Shown here in pieces: positions 35,101 through 43,332 of a DNA stretch of 64,000 nucleotides. The DNA comes from Euryhalocaulis sp050486445 (GTDB lineage Bacteria; Pseudomonadota; Alphaproteobacteria; Caulobacterales; Maricaulaceae). The notes beneath the pieces were generated by a model that saw only the letters and a program-made list of their open reading frames with translations, had not been told where the DNA came from and ran no database searches. A program made the position numbers and the translations under genes. Location: assembly GCA_050486445.1 (NCBI GenBank), contig JBJHDH010000001.1:1-64000 (forward strand). The letters run 5' to 3'. The stretch's first letter is position 1, and each line of letters starts with the position of its first letter.

Positions 35101-35396
35101 AGGACGATGCGCTGGCCGCGCAATGGTTCGAGAGCGCCGCGCTGGCCGGAGCCACCGACTCGCAATTCAATCTCGCCGTGCTCTATGAACAGGGGCGCGG
35201 CGTTCCGCAAAGTCTACCGGACGCCTATGCCTGGTACCGCATCGCGGAGCGCGCGGGCGACCGGGAGGCCGGCGAGCGCGCCAGCATGCTGGCGGCGCAG
35301 ATTCCACAGGGCGCGGCGGCGGAAGCCGAGCGCGTCGCAAGCGCCTTTCAGCCGCGCGCCCTCGATTCGGCGGCCAACGCCACCGTTGGACGCTAA
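32178..35396 (+). CDS. podJ: PodJ-like polarity factor with coiled coils, one TM helix and Sel1 repeats
   Basis: 1072 aa from ATG 32178 (GGGGAG upstream). The start GGPWSVKGIAPQAREAAKDAARRQGKTLGEWLNEII is the family-specific N-terminus. After a Pro/Ser linker (about 50-72) residues 80-515 are predicted coiled coil with heptad-like Ala/Leu/Glu/Arg patterning; a single hydrophobic segment lies at about 690-711, after an acidic linker. The C-terminal side (about 874-1045) contains several Sel1-type repeats such as ARLWTERAANAGNRNAMHNLG, which would be periplasmic. Caulobacter PodJ organises the flagellar pole and recruits PleC. The peptidoglycan-binding domain known from PodJ is not obvious here. 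A different SEL1 polar protein remains possible. Confidence 0.78.
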   Translation: MAGGPWSVKGIAPQAREAAKDAARRQGKTLGEWLNEIILETGDEAAAPPPDNPGSSPSPSSSFPSPSPSPSPSGASAETLEELARRLEAAEHRSTLAITGIDQSVRGLISRLEATERGAADAADMTGESVSELHHGHSELARRLAALESDPTARQGLEAVKTLENAVATVAGHVHDRDKRAAERADSLETRLGELDSRFAKAAEDLARRVDAASDHAAMQAQRAVNDLRAQSETRDARTADALAGLEATIGRINQRLTAAETLTDNAMRSLEASFAHLDNRLRGTEEQIRQVSPEGVAETLERKFETLGRELRERIDQVRAEAAETIDKTAPRIDRLERALEKSDKRNRRTLNRIGEQIGVLGQAVERRLEDTERRLREDAIQDRSLETRLREVENSGAEAIRKVAEGVEQISMRLAERIEASELRNAEAVSTLGKEIARLADRPAPSGKSEDDVLAARLRESERRTQQMIRDAVAGVSAKLDAVRNETESGLSPVQSAMAHLASRLEAIENGEEPPPAPPPSPAPPRQPSAQYRSSLPPAEEALSAMTLHAGDSAEDAAPETAVTEPEPEDEVMIEPPARPNPFIDTLDDGDSETFAAETGGADAASPDAHMDTAWAEPEPAASESAMNPAATSVREEAPPLGATASSDFLAAARRSARNTSYSDSRTHGRGSVLEQHGEERSGGGRKIFLAAGFLAVLTVGGAAALLFREGVPFGQGGARVTAGAEDPAVVDMLNGGSAAEFAAVDGVRPATLPAPAPVPAPETAAPAEQTPAPAPGDAAETAAAETVETAETVEAGPAAETPAPAAPQPEPSPEAIAEPMPEPAPAISEAAPPVSEPEPLPEARILSTPPAAQTQQQQQTGAEAQPGAAPEGVSPLQQAAFEGDPVAQYQLGEIELQSGNAGEGAELIRAAAGQGHPPAQYRLGKLYESGAAGVPRDDGQARLWTERAANAGNRNAMHNLGLMYAEGRGAPQDDALAAQWFESAALAGATDSQFNLAVLYEQGRGVPQSLPDAYAWYRIAERAGDREAGERASMLAAQIPQGAAAEAERVASAFQPRALDSAANATVGR

Positions 35397-35435
35397 GCAC
35401 AAGATTTAAAAGGTAATTTTATGTATTGTGGCCGG

Positions 35436-35708
35436 CTAGTGCCGGTAATGCTGCACACGGGTGGTGCGCAGACCGGGCAGGCCGTGTTCGTCCAGCGAGC
35501 GCTGCCAGGCGAGGAATTCCTCGACCGTCAGAGTATAGCGCTCGCATGCCTCTTCCAGGCTGATGAGACCGCCACGCACGGCGGCCACCACCTCCGCCTT
35601 GCGGCGGGCGACCCAGCGCCGGGTTGTCGGCTTGGGCAGATCCGCGACGGTCAGCGGGCTGCCGTCCGGACCCATCACATAGTTTCCGCTGGCGCGGCGC
35701 TCGGCCAT
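35436..35708 (-). CDS. sciP: CtrA inhibitor SciP (DUF1153)
   Basis: 90 aa from ATG 35708 (GGAAG upstream); the 24-residue upstream extension of the frame is not coding. GNYVMGPDGSPLTVADLPKPTTRRWVARRKAEVVAAVRGGLISLEEACERY is the DUF1153 domain, a helix-turn-helix fold. In Caulobacter SciP binds CtrA-regulated promoters and prevents CtrA activation in G1 cells. As there, the gene adjoins the hook operon. It converges with the podJ-like gene at the other side. Confidence 0.93.
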   Translation of the reverse strand: MAERRASGNYVMGPDGSPLTVADLPKPTTRRWVARRKAEVVAAVRGGLISLEEACERYTLTVEEFLAWQRSLDEHGLPGLRTTRVQHYRH

Positions 35709-35773
35709 CGAACGCTTCCTTTCGACTTTTCGACAGGCGCTGTTAAGCGCCGCGCAGGCTACGGCTCCCCGTT

Positions 35774-35788
35774 TTAACATTCGGCTAA
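35774..35788. promoter_or_regulatory. CtrA-like box upstream of sciP
   Basis: TTAA-N7-CTAA, one mismatch from TTAA-N7-TTAA, 66 bp before the sciP start. A second feature nearby is the palindrome GGCGCT-GTTA-AGCGCC at 35736-35751. SciP antagonises CtrA, so control by CtrA would close a loop. Inferred. Confidence 0.4.
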
Positions 35789-35847
35789 AGAGACCTTTTG
35801 AATTGACGCCTATTTTCGGAAAAAGATCATATGGTTAACAAGATGTA

Positions 35848-35876
35848 GCCCTGACGCGGAATGCCCGCGCCAGGGC
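35848..35876 (-). terminator. hairpin after flgE
   Basis: A 12-bp stem with one G-U pair (GCCCTGGCGCGG / CCGCGTCAGGGC on the minus strand) and a five-base loop, 18 bp after the flgE stop. The T-run is poor, so termination efficiency is doubtful. Confidence 0.5.
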
Positions 35877-35893
35877 CGGATACCGCGCTATTC

Positions 35894-37282
35894 CTAACGT
35901 TTCATGCGGATCAACTCGTCCATCATTTCATCGGCCGTGGTGATGATCTTGGAACTGGCCGAATAGGCCCGCTGGGTGGTGATGAGATTAGTGAACTCAG
36001 TGGCGAGGTCCACATTGGAGCTTTCCAGCGTGCGTGGAGAGATCAGGCCCGCCCCGCCGGCGCCCGGCTGTTTCATGCTGAACGTGCCGGATGCCTGGGT
36101 GACGCGGAAGGCCCCGCCATTGTCCGGCTGAAGCCCGTTCGGGTTCACGAACGTAGCGATGGGAACCTGGAAAATGGATTTCACCACGCCGTTGGTGAAC
36201 TTGGCGATGACGAAGCCATTCTTGTCGACCTCGATGCTGTTGAGATCGCCGAAGATCGAGCCATTCACATTGGTGGAGTCCACCACGGAATCGGAGTCGA
36301 ACTGCGTCAGACCGCCTGCGGCGGAACCGGCGCCGATATCGAAATCAATGCCCTGCGCGCCAATGCCAAGTGCGTTCGACCATTTTACCTCACTGCCGGT
36401 CAGCGCCGCGGCATGGTCGGAGGCAAGAAAGTCCAGAGTGGGCGGCAGAGTGGTGGCCACCGGGTCCAGCCGGCCGAACTGATCGAACGCGATTGTGCCG
36501 GTACCGATCTGGCCATTATTCAGATCCGGACCGGTCTGCACATCGGTCGCCGGTTCGACCACCATCTCGGTATGCCATTCATTGGGCGCTGTCGATTTCA
36601 GCATCATCATCGTGACGATGCGGATGCCGCCCTGGGAATCGAACACCTGGATCGAGGTCTGGAAATCCGGGGTCACCGCGCCCGACGCCATATTGTTGGC
36701 AGGGTTCATTGCATCGTAGGTGGCCGCGGCGGCGGAGATCGGGGTGGAGGTTTGTACGTTCGCGTTCATCCGCACGCGGGTCGTGGCCTCGGCAGTACCG
36801 CTGATCGAGGAGATGTTGATCGTCTCCAGCGCCGACAGATCGGAAGCGTTTGCGACCACGCTGCCATCCGGGGCGACCGGCCAGCCGCGCAGATAGTAAC
36901 CGGCGGAGTTGACCAGATAGCCGCGCTCGTCAGGCATGAACGAGCCAGCGCGCGTAAACAGATAGGAGTCGGACGAGGTCAACGTGCCCGGCCGGGTCGT
37001 GACCACGAAGAATCCATCGCCGGAAATCGCCAGGTCGGTGGACGAGGATGAGGATTGCAGCAGGCCCTGCTCGCCGATGAGCTGGCGGTTGCGTGGCTGC
37101 ACGCCGCCGGCGTTATAGGTGACCAGATTGCTGTCCGCCTTCACCAGCGGCGTGAACAGCGACTGGCTGCGCTTGTAGCCCACGGTGTTGACGTTCGAGA
37201 TATTGTCCGAGATCGCCGCCAGCGCGCTGGAGTTGGCGGTCAGGCCGGACGTGCCCGCGAGCAGCGCGGAATTGATCGACAT
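35894..37282 (-). CDS. flgE: flagellar hook protein FlgE
   Basis: 462 aa. The N-terminus MSINSALLAGTSGLTANSSALAAISDNISNVNTVGYKR is the standard rod/hook N-terminal heptad domain and the C-terminus LESSNVDLATEFTNLITTQRAYSASSKIITTADEMMDELI the matching one. SGDGFFVV is the FlgE-like beta-strand motif. The central 300 residues are variable. It polymerises into the hook outside the cell. Transcribed as the last gene of fliK-flgD-flgE, with 97 bp between flgD and flgE. Confidence 0.95.
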   Translation of the reverse strand: MSINSALLAGTSGLTANSSALAAISDNISNVNTVGYKRSQSLFTPLVKADSNLVTYNAGGVQPRNRQLIGEQGLLQSSSSSTDLAISGDGFFVVTTRPGTLTSSDSYLFTRAGSFMPDERGYLVNSAGYYLRGWPVAPDGSVVANASDLSALETINISSISGTAEATTRVRMNANVQTSTPISAAAATYDAMNPANNMASGAVTPDFQTSIQVFDSQGGIRIVTMMMLKSTAPNEWHTEMVVEPATDVQTGPDLNNGQIGTGTIAFDQFGRLDPVATTLPPTLDFLASDHAAALTGSEVKWSNALGIGAQGIDFDIGAGSAAGGLTQFDSDSVVDSTNVNGSIFGDLNSIEVDKNGFVIAKFTNGVVKSIFQVPIATFVNPNGLQPDNGGAFRVTQASGTFSMKQPGAGGAGLISPRTLESSNVDLATEFTNLITTQRAYSASSKIITTADEMMDELIRMKR

Positions 37283-37379
37283 GGGAAGCTCCCTTGTTTC
37301 TTGCCTTTTTGGGAGCGCGTTTTGCGCGAATGAAACGCCGCGGCTGTTTTGCCCCGGCGCGCCGCCTTCAGGCAGCCAG

Positions 37380-38051
37380 TCAGGCGCCGTCCGGCGCGAT
37401 CACCTCTCTCAGCGCCAGCACATCGGCCAGCGGCACGCCCACTTTGCCCAGCATCAGCACAGGCTCGCCACCATCGAAATGCACCGCAGTCACCCGGCCG
37501 CGATGTTCGATGCTTGCAGGAATTTTCTCTCCATCGGCGTCCAGCGCGGCGACACTGAGCCGGTAGACGCCGTGAGGAAGCTGGACGCCGGATGAATCCT
37601 TGCCGTCCCATACAAAATTGTGCGCGGCCCCGGCGCCGCGCTCGCCGTCAGTGACAAACACGACCTTGCCATTGGTGTCCTCCACTACCAGCCGCACGGA
37701 ATCGGCGTTCTGCGGCAAAGCATAGGTCCAGCGCGCCTGTCCGTCCGACAGTTCGGCCAGCGGCGTATCGGCAGAAACCTCGCGTCCGAGATAGGAGGCC
37801 GCGCCAGCCTGGCTGGCCGCCAGTTGCAGGCCGATCAGCATCTCCAGGTTGGAATTCTGGGCGATCTGCTGCTCGACGCTGGAAAACTGTACAAGCTGGC
37901 TGACGAATTCGGTCGAATCCATTGGGCTCAGCGGATCCTGATTCTTGAGCTGCTCGGTGAGCAGCTTCAGGAAACTGTCGAAATTGCCGGCCAGATCGGT
38001 GCGGGCGTTGCCGCTGGGAGACCCGCCGATGGCGCCAAGACCAGAGATCAT
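37380..38051 (-). CDS. flgD: flagellar hook cap protein FlgD
   Basis: 223 aa. FDSFLKLLTEQLKNQDPLSPMDSTEFVSQLVQFSSVEQQ is the conserved FlgD N-terminal segment. The C-terminal half is the FlgD Tudor/immunoglobulin-like module (FVWDGKDSSGVQLPHGVYRLSV). It forms the scaffold cap that allows FlgE assembly. Its start is 2 bp after the fliK stop, so translation is probably coupled. Confidence 0.94.
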   Translation of the reverse strand: MISGLGAIGGSPSGNARTDLAGNFDSFLKLLTEQLKNQDPLSPMDSTEFVSQLVQFSSVEQQIAQNSNLEMLIGLQLAASQAGAASYLGREVSADTPLAELSDGQARWTYALPQNADSVRLVVEDTNGKVVFVTDGERGAGAAHNFVWDGKDSSGVQLPHGVYRLSVAALDADGEKIPASIEHRGRVTAVHFDGGEPVLMLGKVGVPLADVLALREVIAPDGA

Positions 38052-38053
38052 GT

Positions 38054-39715
38054 CTATACCCTCATGGCCAGGCGCGGCGCATGCGCCAGACGGAAGCCAT
38101 ACGACATCACATCGCCGTCCCCGCCCATCGGGGAGGCGGCGGCGGGAGATGTGAGCGCGGCGGCGCGCGCGGCGTTTTCGTCACGCTCATGGTCCCGTGC
38201 CGGACCGGAGCCCTGCTGCCCCCCCTGCCCGGGTGCATCGCGCTTCAATCCGAATTCCAGTCCGTTCTGCGCCAGTTTCAGCCCGGCCTCCTCCAGCGCG
38301 CGCTCCAGCGCGCGGGCGGCGCGGGAAAGATCGCTGAGCGTATCGGCGCGTTCGGCCAGGAGCACGGCGTGGGCGCGATTGTCACCATCGACATGCAGGC
38401 GCACATCAATACGGCCCAGCTCTGGCGGGTCCATGCGGATTTCAAAGCTTCTGGCGCCCGCGCCCGCGCGCTGGCCGATCTGCTGCGCCAGCCGGACAAT
38501 GGCGGCGGCGTCCGCGCGCGGCGCCGGGCGCGCCTCCTGCGGTGCGGGCGGCGCGGATTCGGCGCGCATGGCCTGTTCGCTGCGCAGGCCGACCAGCTCG
38601 GCGCTGACTGGTCTGGAATCGAGCATGATCTCGGACGCAACGTTAAAAGCCGTCCGCGCCGCGGCGGCAGGCGCCATGAAGGGCTGGGCGGTCTGAGCTT
38701 GCATATCCTGTTGCGGCGCTACAACCTGCGCGCTGGCTGCGGCCGCGGCGGCCTGGACACTGAATGAAGCGGACACGGCGGACGGCGCGGCGGGACGTGC
38801 GGACCGGGCCTGTTCGCCCGCCGGATTGATCGCCGGCGCGGACGCGGCGGCGCGGCCTTCGCGCAGGACAGGATCGGCGCCAGGAACCGTTTCGGCAGCC
38901 GCGGCGGCTTCCCCCATCGCGGCTGCCGCGCCTTGCACTGGCTGTGCGCCCGGGGCGGCTGTCTGCGCAGTCTGCCCATTCTGCGCGGTCTGAGCCATCT
39001 GGCCCGCCTGCGGATTTGGCGCCGCCTGGGGCGGGATTTGCGGGACGTGCGCGAACTGCGTTGACTGTGTGGCCGGCGCGGATGCGGCGCGGGCCGCCGC
39101 CTGACCGTCCGCCGCCGGCGCGGAAGGTGTGGCGTCCGTAACAGGGGCGGGGGCGACAACCGCTCCAGAAGGCCCCGCGGCCTGCGCGCCCTGAACCGGC
39201 GCGGCGGCAGCTGGCGTCTGTGCGCCTTGCGCCGGAGCCGGAGCAGCAGCGGACGCGTTCTGCGGCAGAATCTGCCCGGCAGGCGTCCGGGCTGCGCCGT
39301 CAGAAGACGGCGGCGGAACGGCGGCTTGCGGCGCAGCGGTCTGCGCCGCCGCATCCGTCGGGGCCGTTGTGAACGCAGGGCCGGGCGCCTGTGGTGTGGA
39401 AAGGGGGTTTCCTTCCACAGCGATGGAGGGCGCCAGGGCGGCAAGGATGGCGGGCGGGACAAATTCAGCGCCGGAATCGTTTCCTGCTTCAGCGCCGGGA
39501 TCGTTTGCCGGAGTGGATGGCAGGGAGGCTTCGCCCCGCGCCGGGGCGCCGTCGCCGGGCATGCCGCTATCAGCCGCCGAGCCGCGCTCCGCCGCCGACG
39601 CGCCGGCCAGCGCGGCGTCGAATCCCGCCGCGTCCGGCGCGCCGCCGGACGCCGGGGCGCCGCCTGGCGCACCGGACCGCGATGGCGTCATGGCGAGAAG
39701 TGCGAGCACATCCAT
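38054..39715 (-). CDS. fliK: flagellar hook-length control protein FliK
   Basis: 553 aa from ATG 39715 (MDVLALLAM). A weakly conserved Ala/Pro/Gln-rich region fills residues 1-390, as is usual for FliK tape-measure proteins. The C-terminal FliK domain has EIRMDPPELGRIDVRLHVDGDNRAHAVLLAERADTLSDL, the classical motif. It is secreted and switches export specificity from hook to filament. First gene of the operon. A sigma-54 type promoter lies 90 bp upstream. Confidence 0.9.
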   Translation of the reverse strand: MDVLALLAMTPSRSGAPGGAPASGGAPDAAGFDAALAGASAAERGSAADSGMPGDGAPARGEASLPSTPANDPGAEAGNDSGAEFVPPAILAALAPSIAVEGNPLSTPQAPGPAFTTAPTDAAAQTAAPQAAVPPPSSDGAARTPAGQILPQNASAAAPAPAQGAQTPAAAAPVQGAQAAGPSGAVVAPAPVTDATPSAPAADGQAAARAASAPATQSTQFAHVPQIPPQAAPNPQAGQMAQTAQNGQTAQTAAPGAQPVQGAAAAMGEAAAAAETVPGADPVLREGRAAASAPAINPAGEQARSARPAAPSAVSASFSVQAAAAAASAQVVAPQQDMQAQTAQPFMAPAAAARTAFNVASEIMLDSRPVSAELVGLRSEQAMRAESAPPAPQEARPAPRADAAAIVRLAQQIGQRAGAGARSFEIRMDPPELGRIDVRLHVDGDNRAHAVLLAERADTLSDLSRAARALERALEEAGLKLAQNGLEFGLKRDAPGQGGQQGSGPARDHERDENAARAAALTSPAAASPMGGDGDVMSYGFRLAHAPRLAMRV

Positions 39716-39804
39716 CGGCGAAACCGAACCATCCCCCTGAACCGGTCCCCTGCGGACCTGGTCTCTCACGCCACCGGAAAGCCGGAGCGCGCGCCGGAAT
39801 GGCC

Positions 39805-39820
39805 AGCAAGCCCCGCGCCA
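39805..39820 (-). promoter_or_regulatory. sigma-54 promoter of fliK-flgD-flgE
   Basis: On the minus strand TGGCGCGGGGCTTGCT matches TGGCACG-N4-TTGCT with one mismatch, and the GG/GC pair has the invariant N10 spacing. Transcription would begin about 75 bp upstream of fliK. Late flagellar operons in Caulobacter are driven by sigma-54 and FlbD. The remaining 330 bp to flgK shows only a weaker site, TGGCGCG-N4-TTGA at 39976. Confidence 0.72.
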
Positions 39821-40145
39821 GCCGGGGAATTTCCACAATTCATTGAAATCATTGATCCGGCACGGACAGTTCTTGACACGCCTTAACCCTGACCCCGGCC
39901 AGAATTGCCGCCGCATGCGCGAATCTGCCGGGCGCCAGCGGGCCGGGGGGCGCGCCCTCGCCGCCGCCGCCAAACTGGCGCGCCGCTTGAAACACCTCAT
40001 ACGGGCACGACCCGGCGGGATCGGCAAAAATGCAAATAAAATATTCAATTCCAATGACTTGGTGTGAATCCCCAGGGGCGCGCGCGGGGTGCGGCGCCCG
40101 GCAGATTCCGCCGACCGCCCGGCAGAATTGGGCCGGAGGCCAGCC

Positions 40146-42278
40146 ATGAGCATCAACAGCGTGATGAATTCAGCGGTCAGCGGCCTGACCGCCAGCCAGA
40201 CGGCGATGCGCATCGCCTCGACCAATATCGCCAACGTCAACACGCCGGGCTATGCGCGCGCCCAGGCCCAGACCGCGCCGCTGGTTCTGGCCGGAGGCGG
40301 CGCGGGCGTGGACGTAACGGCGGTGCGCCGCATCGCCGACCAGTTTTTGCAGCGCGCCTCGCTTCAGGCGGCGGCCCAGGCCGCCGGAGCGGAGCGCGCC
40401 TTCGGACTGCTGGACCGGTTGCAGGCGCAATTCGGCTCAATGGATGATCCCGGCTCGCTGTTCGGACGCATCGACGCCAGCCTGGGTCCGCTGGTCCAGC
40501 TTGGAGCCTCGCCGGCGGCGCATGGCGACCGCGTGGTGGCGGCCGGCGCCATTCAGGCGGTGCTGGACGAAGTCGCGCGCCTCAGCGCCCAGACCGTGGC
40601 GATGCGGGCCGAGGCGGATGCGCGCATCGTGGAGACCGTCGGCCGCGTCAACGGCCTGCTGGCTGACATCATGGCGCTGAACGCCGAAATCCAGCGCAGC
40701 CGCGTGCATGGCGATTCCACCGGCGCGGAGAACGCACAGGCGCAATTGATCGACGAGCTGGCCGGGCTGATCGACATCCGCGTTGCGCCGCGCACAGGCG
40801 GCGGGGTCGAAATTCGTACCGAATCCGGACTGATGCTGGCCGGGCTGAATAGCGCCGCCGTGCTGGACTATTCACGCACGGGCAACGGCGCCCACGGTTC
40901 TGTCTACCCGCAGATCATGGTGAGTCCGGGCGCGGGCATGCCTGCGACGGCGCTGGACCCGCATCTGCGCGCAGGCGAGCTGGCGGCGCTCATCAAGCTG
41001 CGCGATTCCGAACTGCCGGCCGTGGCGGCGGAGCTGGGCGAACTTGGCGCCGGCTATGCCGACGCGCTGAACGCCGCCCACAACGCCAACGCCGCCGTAC
41101 CCGCGCCCGGCGAGCTTTCGGGACGCAATACCGGCCTGCTGGCGGGCGACACGCTCGGCTTTTCCGGCCAGACCAGTATCGGCATCGCCGCGGCGGATGG
41201 AACGCTGGCGCATCGCATCGACATTGATTTCGACGCAGGAACCCTGTCGGTCGATGGCGGCCCCGCGGTCGCCTTCGCCGGTACGATCGGCGGTTTCGTC
41301 GCGACGCTGAACGCTGAAATGGGCGCGCTGGGCGGTTCGGCGAGCTTTGCCGGCGGGCGGCTGCAACTTACCGCCGGCGCCGGCGAGGGCCTGGCGATCC
41401 AGCAGCCCGAGACCGGAGGCGCAGACCGCGCGGGGCGCGGCTTTTCGCATTTCTTCGGACTGAACGATCTGGTCTCCTCGCCCCGGCCAGGCTTTTTCGA
41501 GACCGGGCTGAGCGCGGCCGACGCGCACGGCTTCACCGTTGGCCAGACCATGACCTTTCGCGTCAGTGGCGGAACGGGCGCCCCCAGTGAGATCACCATT
41601 GCGGCCGGCGGCGTGACGATCGGCGATCTGCTGTCCCAGCTCAACAATCCTGTGACCGGGCTGGGCCAGTATGCCAGCTTTACGCTGGACGCCCAGGGCG
41701 CGCTGACAATGACGCCCGCCGCCGGAGCGGAGCATCTGAACGTCCAGCTTGTGCTCGACACCACAAGCCGGGGGACGACCGGGCTCAGCTTTGCGCAGAT
41801 GTTCGGTCTTGGCGACGCGGCGCGCGCCGGACGGGCGGACATGCTCTCGGTGCGGTCCGACATCATGGCCAGCCCGGCGAAGATGGCGCTGGCCAGACCG
41901 GACATTCTCGGCGCCGCAGCGGGTGATTTCGTACTGGGATCGGGCGACGGACGCGGAGCCGAGGCATTGCACGCCGCCCTGACAGGCGCACGGATGTTTT
42001 CCTCAGCCGGCGCCATTGGCGGCGGCGCCATGAGCGTGACCGATTACGCCGCACGCCTGGCGGGGGATGTCGGTTCACGCGCCGGCCGCGCCGAACGTGC
42101 GCTGATCTCGGCCCAGACGCTGCATATCGCCGCCACGGAAAAGCGCCAGTCGCTGGAAGGCGTGAATCTGGACGAGGAGCTGGCGAACATGACGATGCTT
42201 CAGCAATCCTACAACGCTTCCGCACGGCTATTGCAGGCCGCCAAGGAAATGATCGACACGCTGCTAGGCGTGATCTGA
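40146..42278 (+). CDS. flgK: flagellar hook-filament junction protein FlgK
   Basis: 710 aa from ATG 40146 (CCGGAGGCC upstream). MSINSVMNSAVSGLTASQTAMRIASTNIANVNTPGYARAQAQ is the FlgK N-terminus; the C-terminus (GVNLDEELANMTMLQQSYNASARLLQAAKEMIDTLLGVI) is canonical. Forms the first ring between hook and filament. The middle region is enlarged and poorly conserved. It is divergent from fliK over a 430-bp region and followed by flgL after 16 bp. Confidence 0.95.
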   Translation: MSINSVMNSAVSGLTASQTAMRIASTNIANVNTPGYARAQAQTAPLVLAGGGAGVDVTAVRRIADQFLQRASLQAAAQAAGAERAFGLLDRLQAQFGSMDDPGSLFGRIDASLGPLVQLGASPAAHGDRVVAAGAIQAVLDEVARLSAQTVAMRAEADARIVETVGRVNGLLADIMALNAEIQRSRVHGDSTGAENAQAQLIDELAGLIDIRVAPRTGGGVEIRTESGLMLAGLNSAAVLDYSRTGNGAHGSVYPQIMVSPGAGMPATALDPHLRAGELAALIKLRDSELPAVAAELGELGAGYADALNAAHNANAAVPAPGELSGRNTGLLAGDTLGFSGQTSIGIAAADGTLAHRIDIDFDAGTLSVDGGPAVAFAGTIGGFVATLNAEMGALGGSASFAGGRLQLTAGAGEGLAIQQPETGGADRAGRGFSHFFGLNDLVSSPRPGFFETGLSAADAHGFTVGQTMTFRVSGGTGAPSEITIAAGGVTIGDLLSQLNNPVTGLGQYASFTLDAQGALTMTPAAGAEHLNVQLVLDTTSRGTTGLSFAQMFGLGDAARAGRADMLSVRSDIMASPAKMALARPDILGAAAGDFVLGSGDGRGAEALHAALTGARMFSSAGAIGGGAMSVTDYAARLAGDVGSRAGRAERALISAQTLHIAATEKRQSLEGVNLDEELANMTMLQQSYNASARLLQAAKEMIDTLLGVI

Positions 42279-42294
42279 GGAGGCTTCGCCCGCC

Positions 42295-43221
42295 ATGACC
42301 CGCATCGCCACCGCCGCCGCGCAGCATTCGGCACTGGCCGACATCATGCGCGCACAAAGTGAGCTGAGCCAGGCGCAGCGCCAGCTTTCCTCTGGCAAGC
42401 GCGCCGAACAGCTCAAGGGGTTTGGCGCCGCGGCAGAGACGCTGGTCGCCACGCGCGCAGTGCTTGCGCGCGAGACCAGCTATGCGGAAGCCGGCAAGCG
42501 GCTGGGCGCGAAGCTGGAGGCGCAGGCCGCGGCCATCGGCGAGATTTCCGACGTGGCCTCGGAGTTGCGCCAGGCAATCACCGGAGCCATCGGGCTGGAC
42601 GACGCGCGCACGTTAATGGCGAATCTGGAAACCCTGTTCAGCCGCGCCACGGGCGCGCTGAACATGAAATTCGGCGGCGCCTATCTGTTTGGCGGCGGGC
42701 GCGACGATGTTCCGCCCTTTACCGGAACCTCGCTGGCGGATTTCACCGGGGGGGCGCCGGTGCAGGATTTCTTCCGCGATGGCAACCTGCGCGCCACGGC
42801 GCGGCTGGATGACGGCCGCCCGCTGGAGACCGGCGTTCTTGCCAGCGAGCTGGGGCTGGAGCTGATGGCGGCGATGGACCGCATCCGCGACTTCGCCGAC
42901 GCCAATGGCGGCAATTTCTCCGACCCGCTCACGGGTGTCGAACGTGACTTCCTGACCGCCGAGATCGCCAATATCGTCACGGTCTTCGATTCCATCAGCA
43001 TGATCGAGGCGCGCAACGGCCTGATGCAGAATCAGGTAGAGGCCGCGGCCGGGCGCGCCGGGGAACGGCGCGATGCGCTGAAGGGCATGGTCTCCGATCT
43101 GGAAGACGCGGACATGGCCGAGGTAGTGGTGCGCATTGAGCAGGCGCAGCTGGCGCTGCACGCCTCGGCGCAGGCCTTCCGGATGCTGAGCACTGCATCG
43201 CTGCTCAACTATCTGGAATAA
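42295..43221 (+). CDS. flgL: flagellar hook-filament junction protein FlgL
   Basis: 308 aa. The flagellin-like N-terminus (MTRIATAAAQHSALADIMRAQSELSQAQRQLSSGKRA) and C-terminus (ISMIEARNGLMQNQVEAAAGRAGERRDALKGMVSDLEDADMAEVVVRIEQAQLALHASAQ) form the coiled-coil D0/D1 domains. Length fits FlgL better than flagellin. Co-transcribed with flgK. It builds the second junction ring. Confidence 0.9.
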   Translation: MTRIATAAAQHSALADIMRAQSELSQAQRQLSSGKRAEQLKGFGAAAETLVATRAVLARETSYAEAGKRLGAKLEAQAAAIGEISDVASELRQAITGAIGLDDARTLMANLETLFSRATGALNMKFGGAYLFGGGRDDVPPFTGTSLADFTGGAPVQDFFRDGNLRATARLDDGRPLETGVLASELGLELMAAMDRIRDFADANGGNFSDPLTGVERDFLTAEIANIVTVFDSISMIEARNGLMQNQVEAAAGRAGERRDALKGMVSDLEDADMAEVVVRIEQAQLALHASAQAFRMLSTASLLNYLE

Positions 43222-43332
43222 TGATCCGGAACAGGCGTGGCGCAGCCCGGCCCTTGCCCCGGGCGGCCTGAGGGCGCATCTGATTGTAGCCCATCCACTG
43301 TCGCGGGCCTTGACCCCGCGGGAGACGAAGAC

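Noticed and set aside
39976..39990. Sigma-54 promoter for flgK-flgL (TGGCGCG-N4-TTGA)
   Set aside because: The invariant GC of the -12 element is GA; kept only as a remark beside the good fliK promoter.
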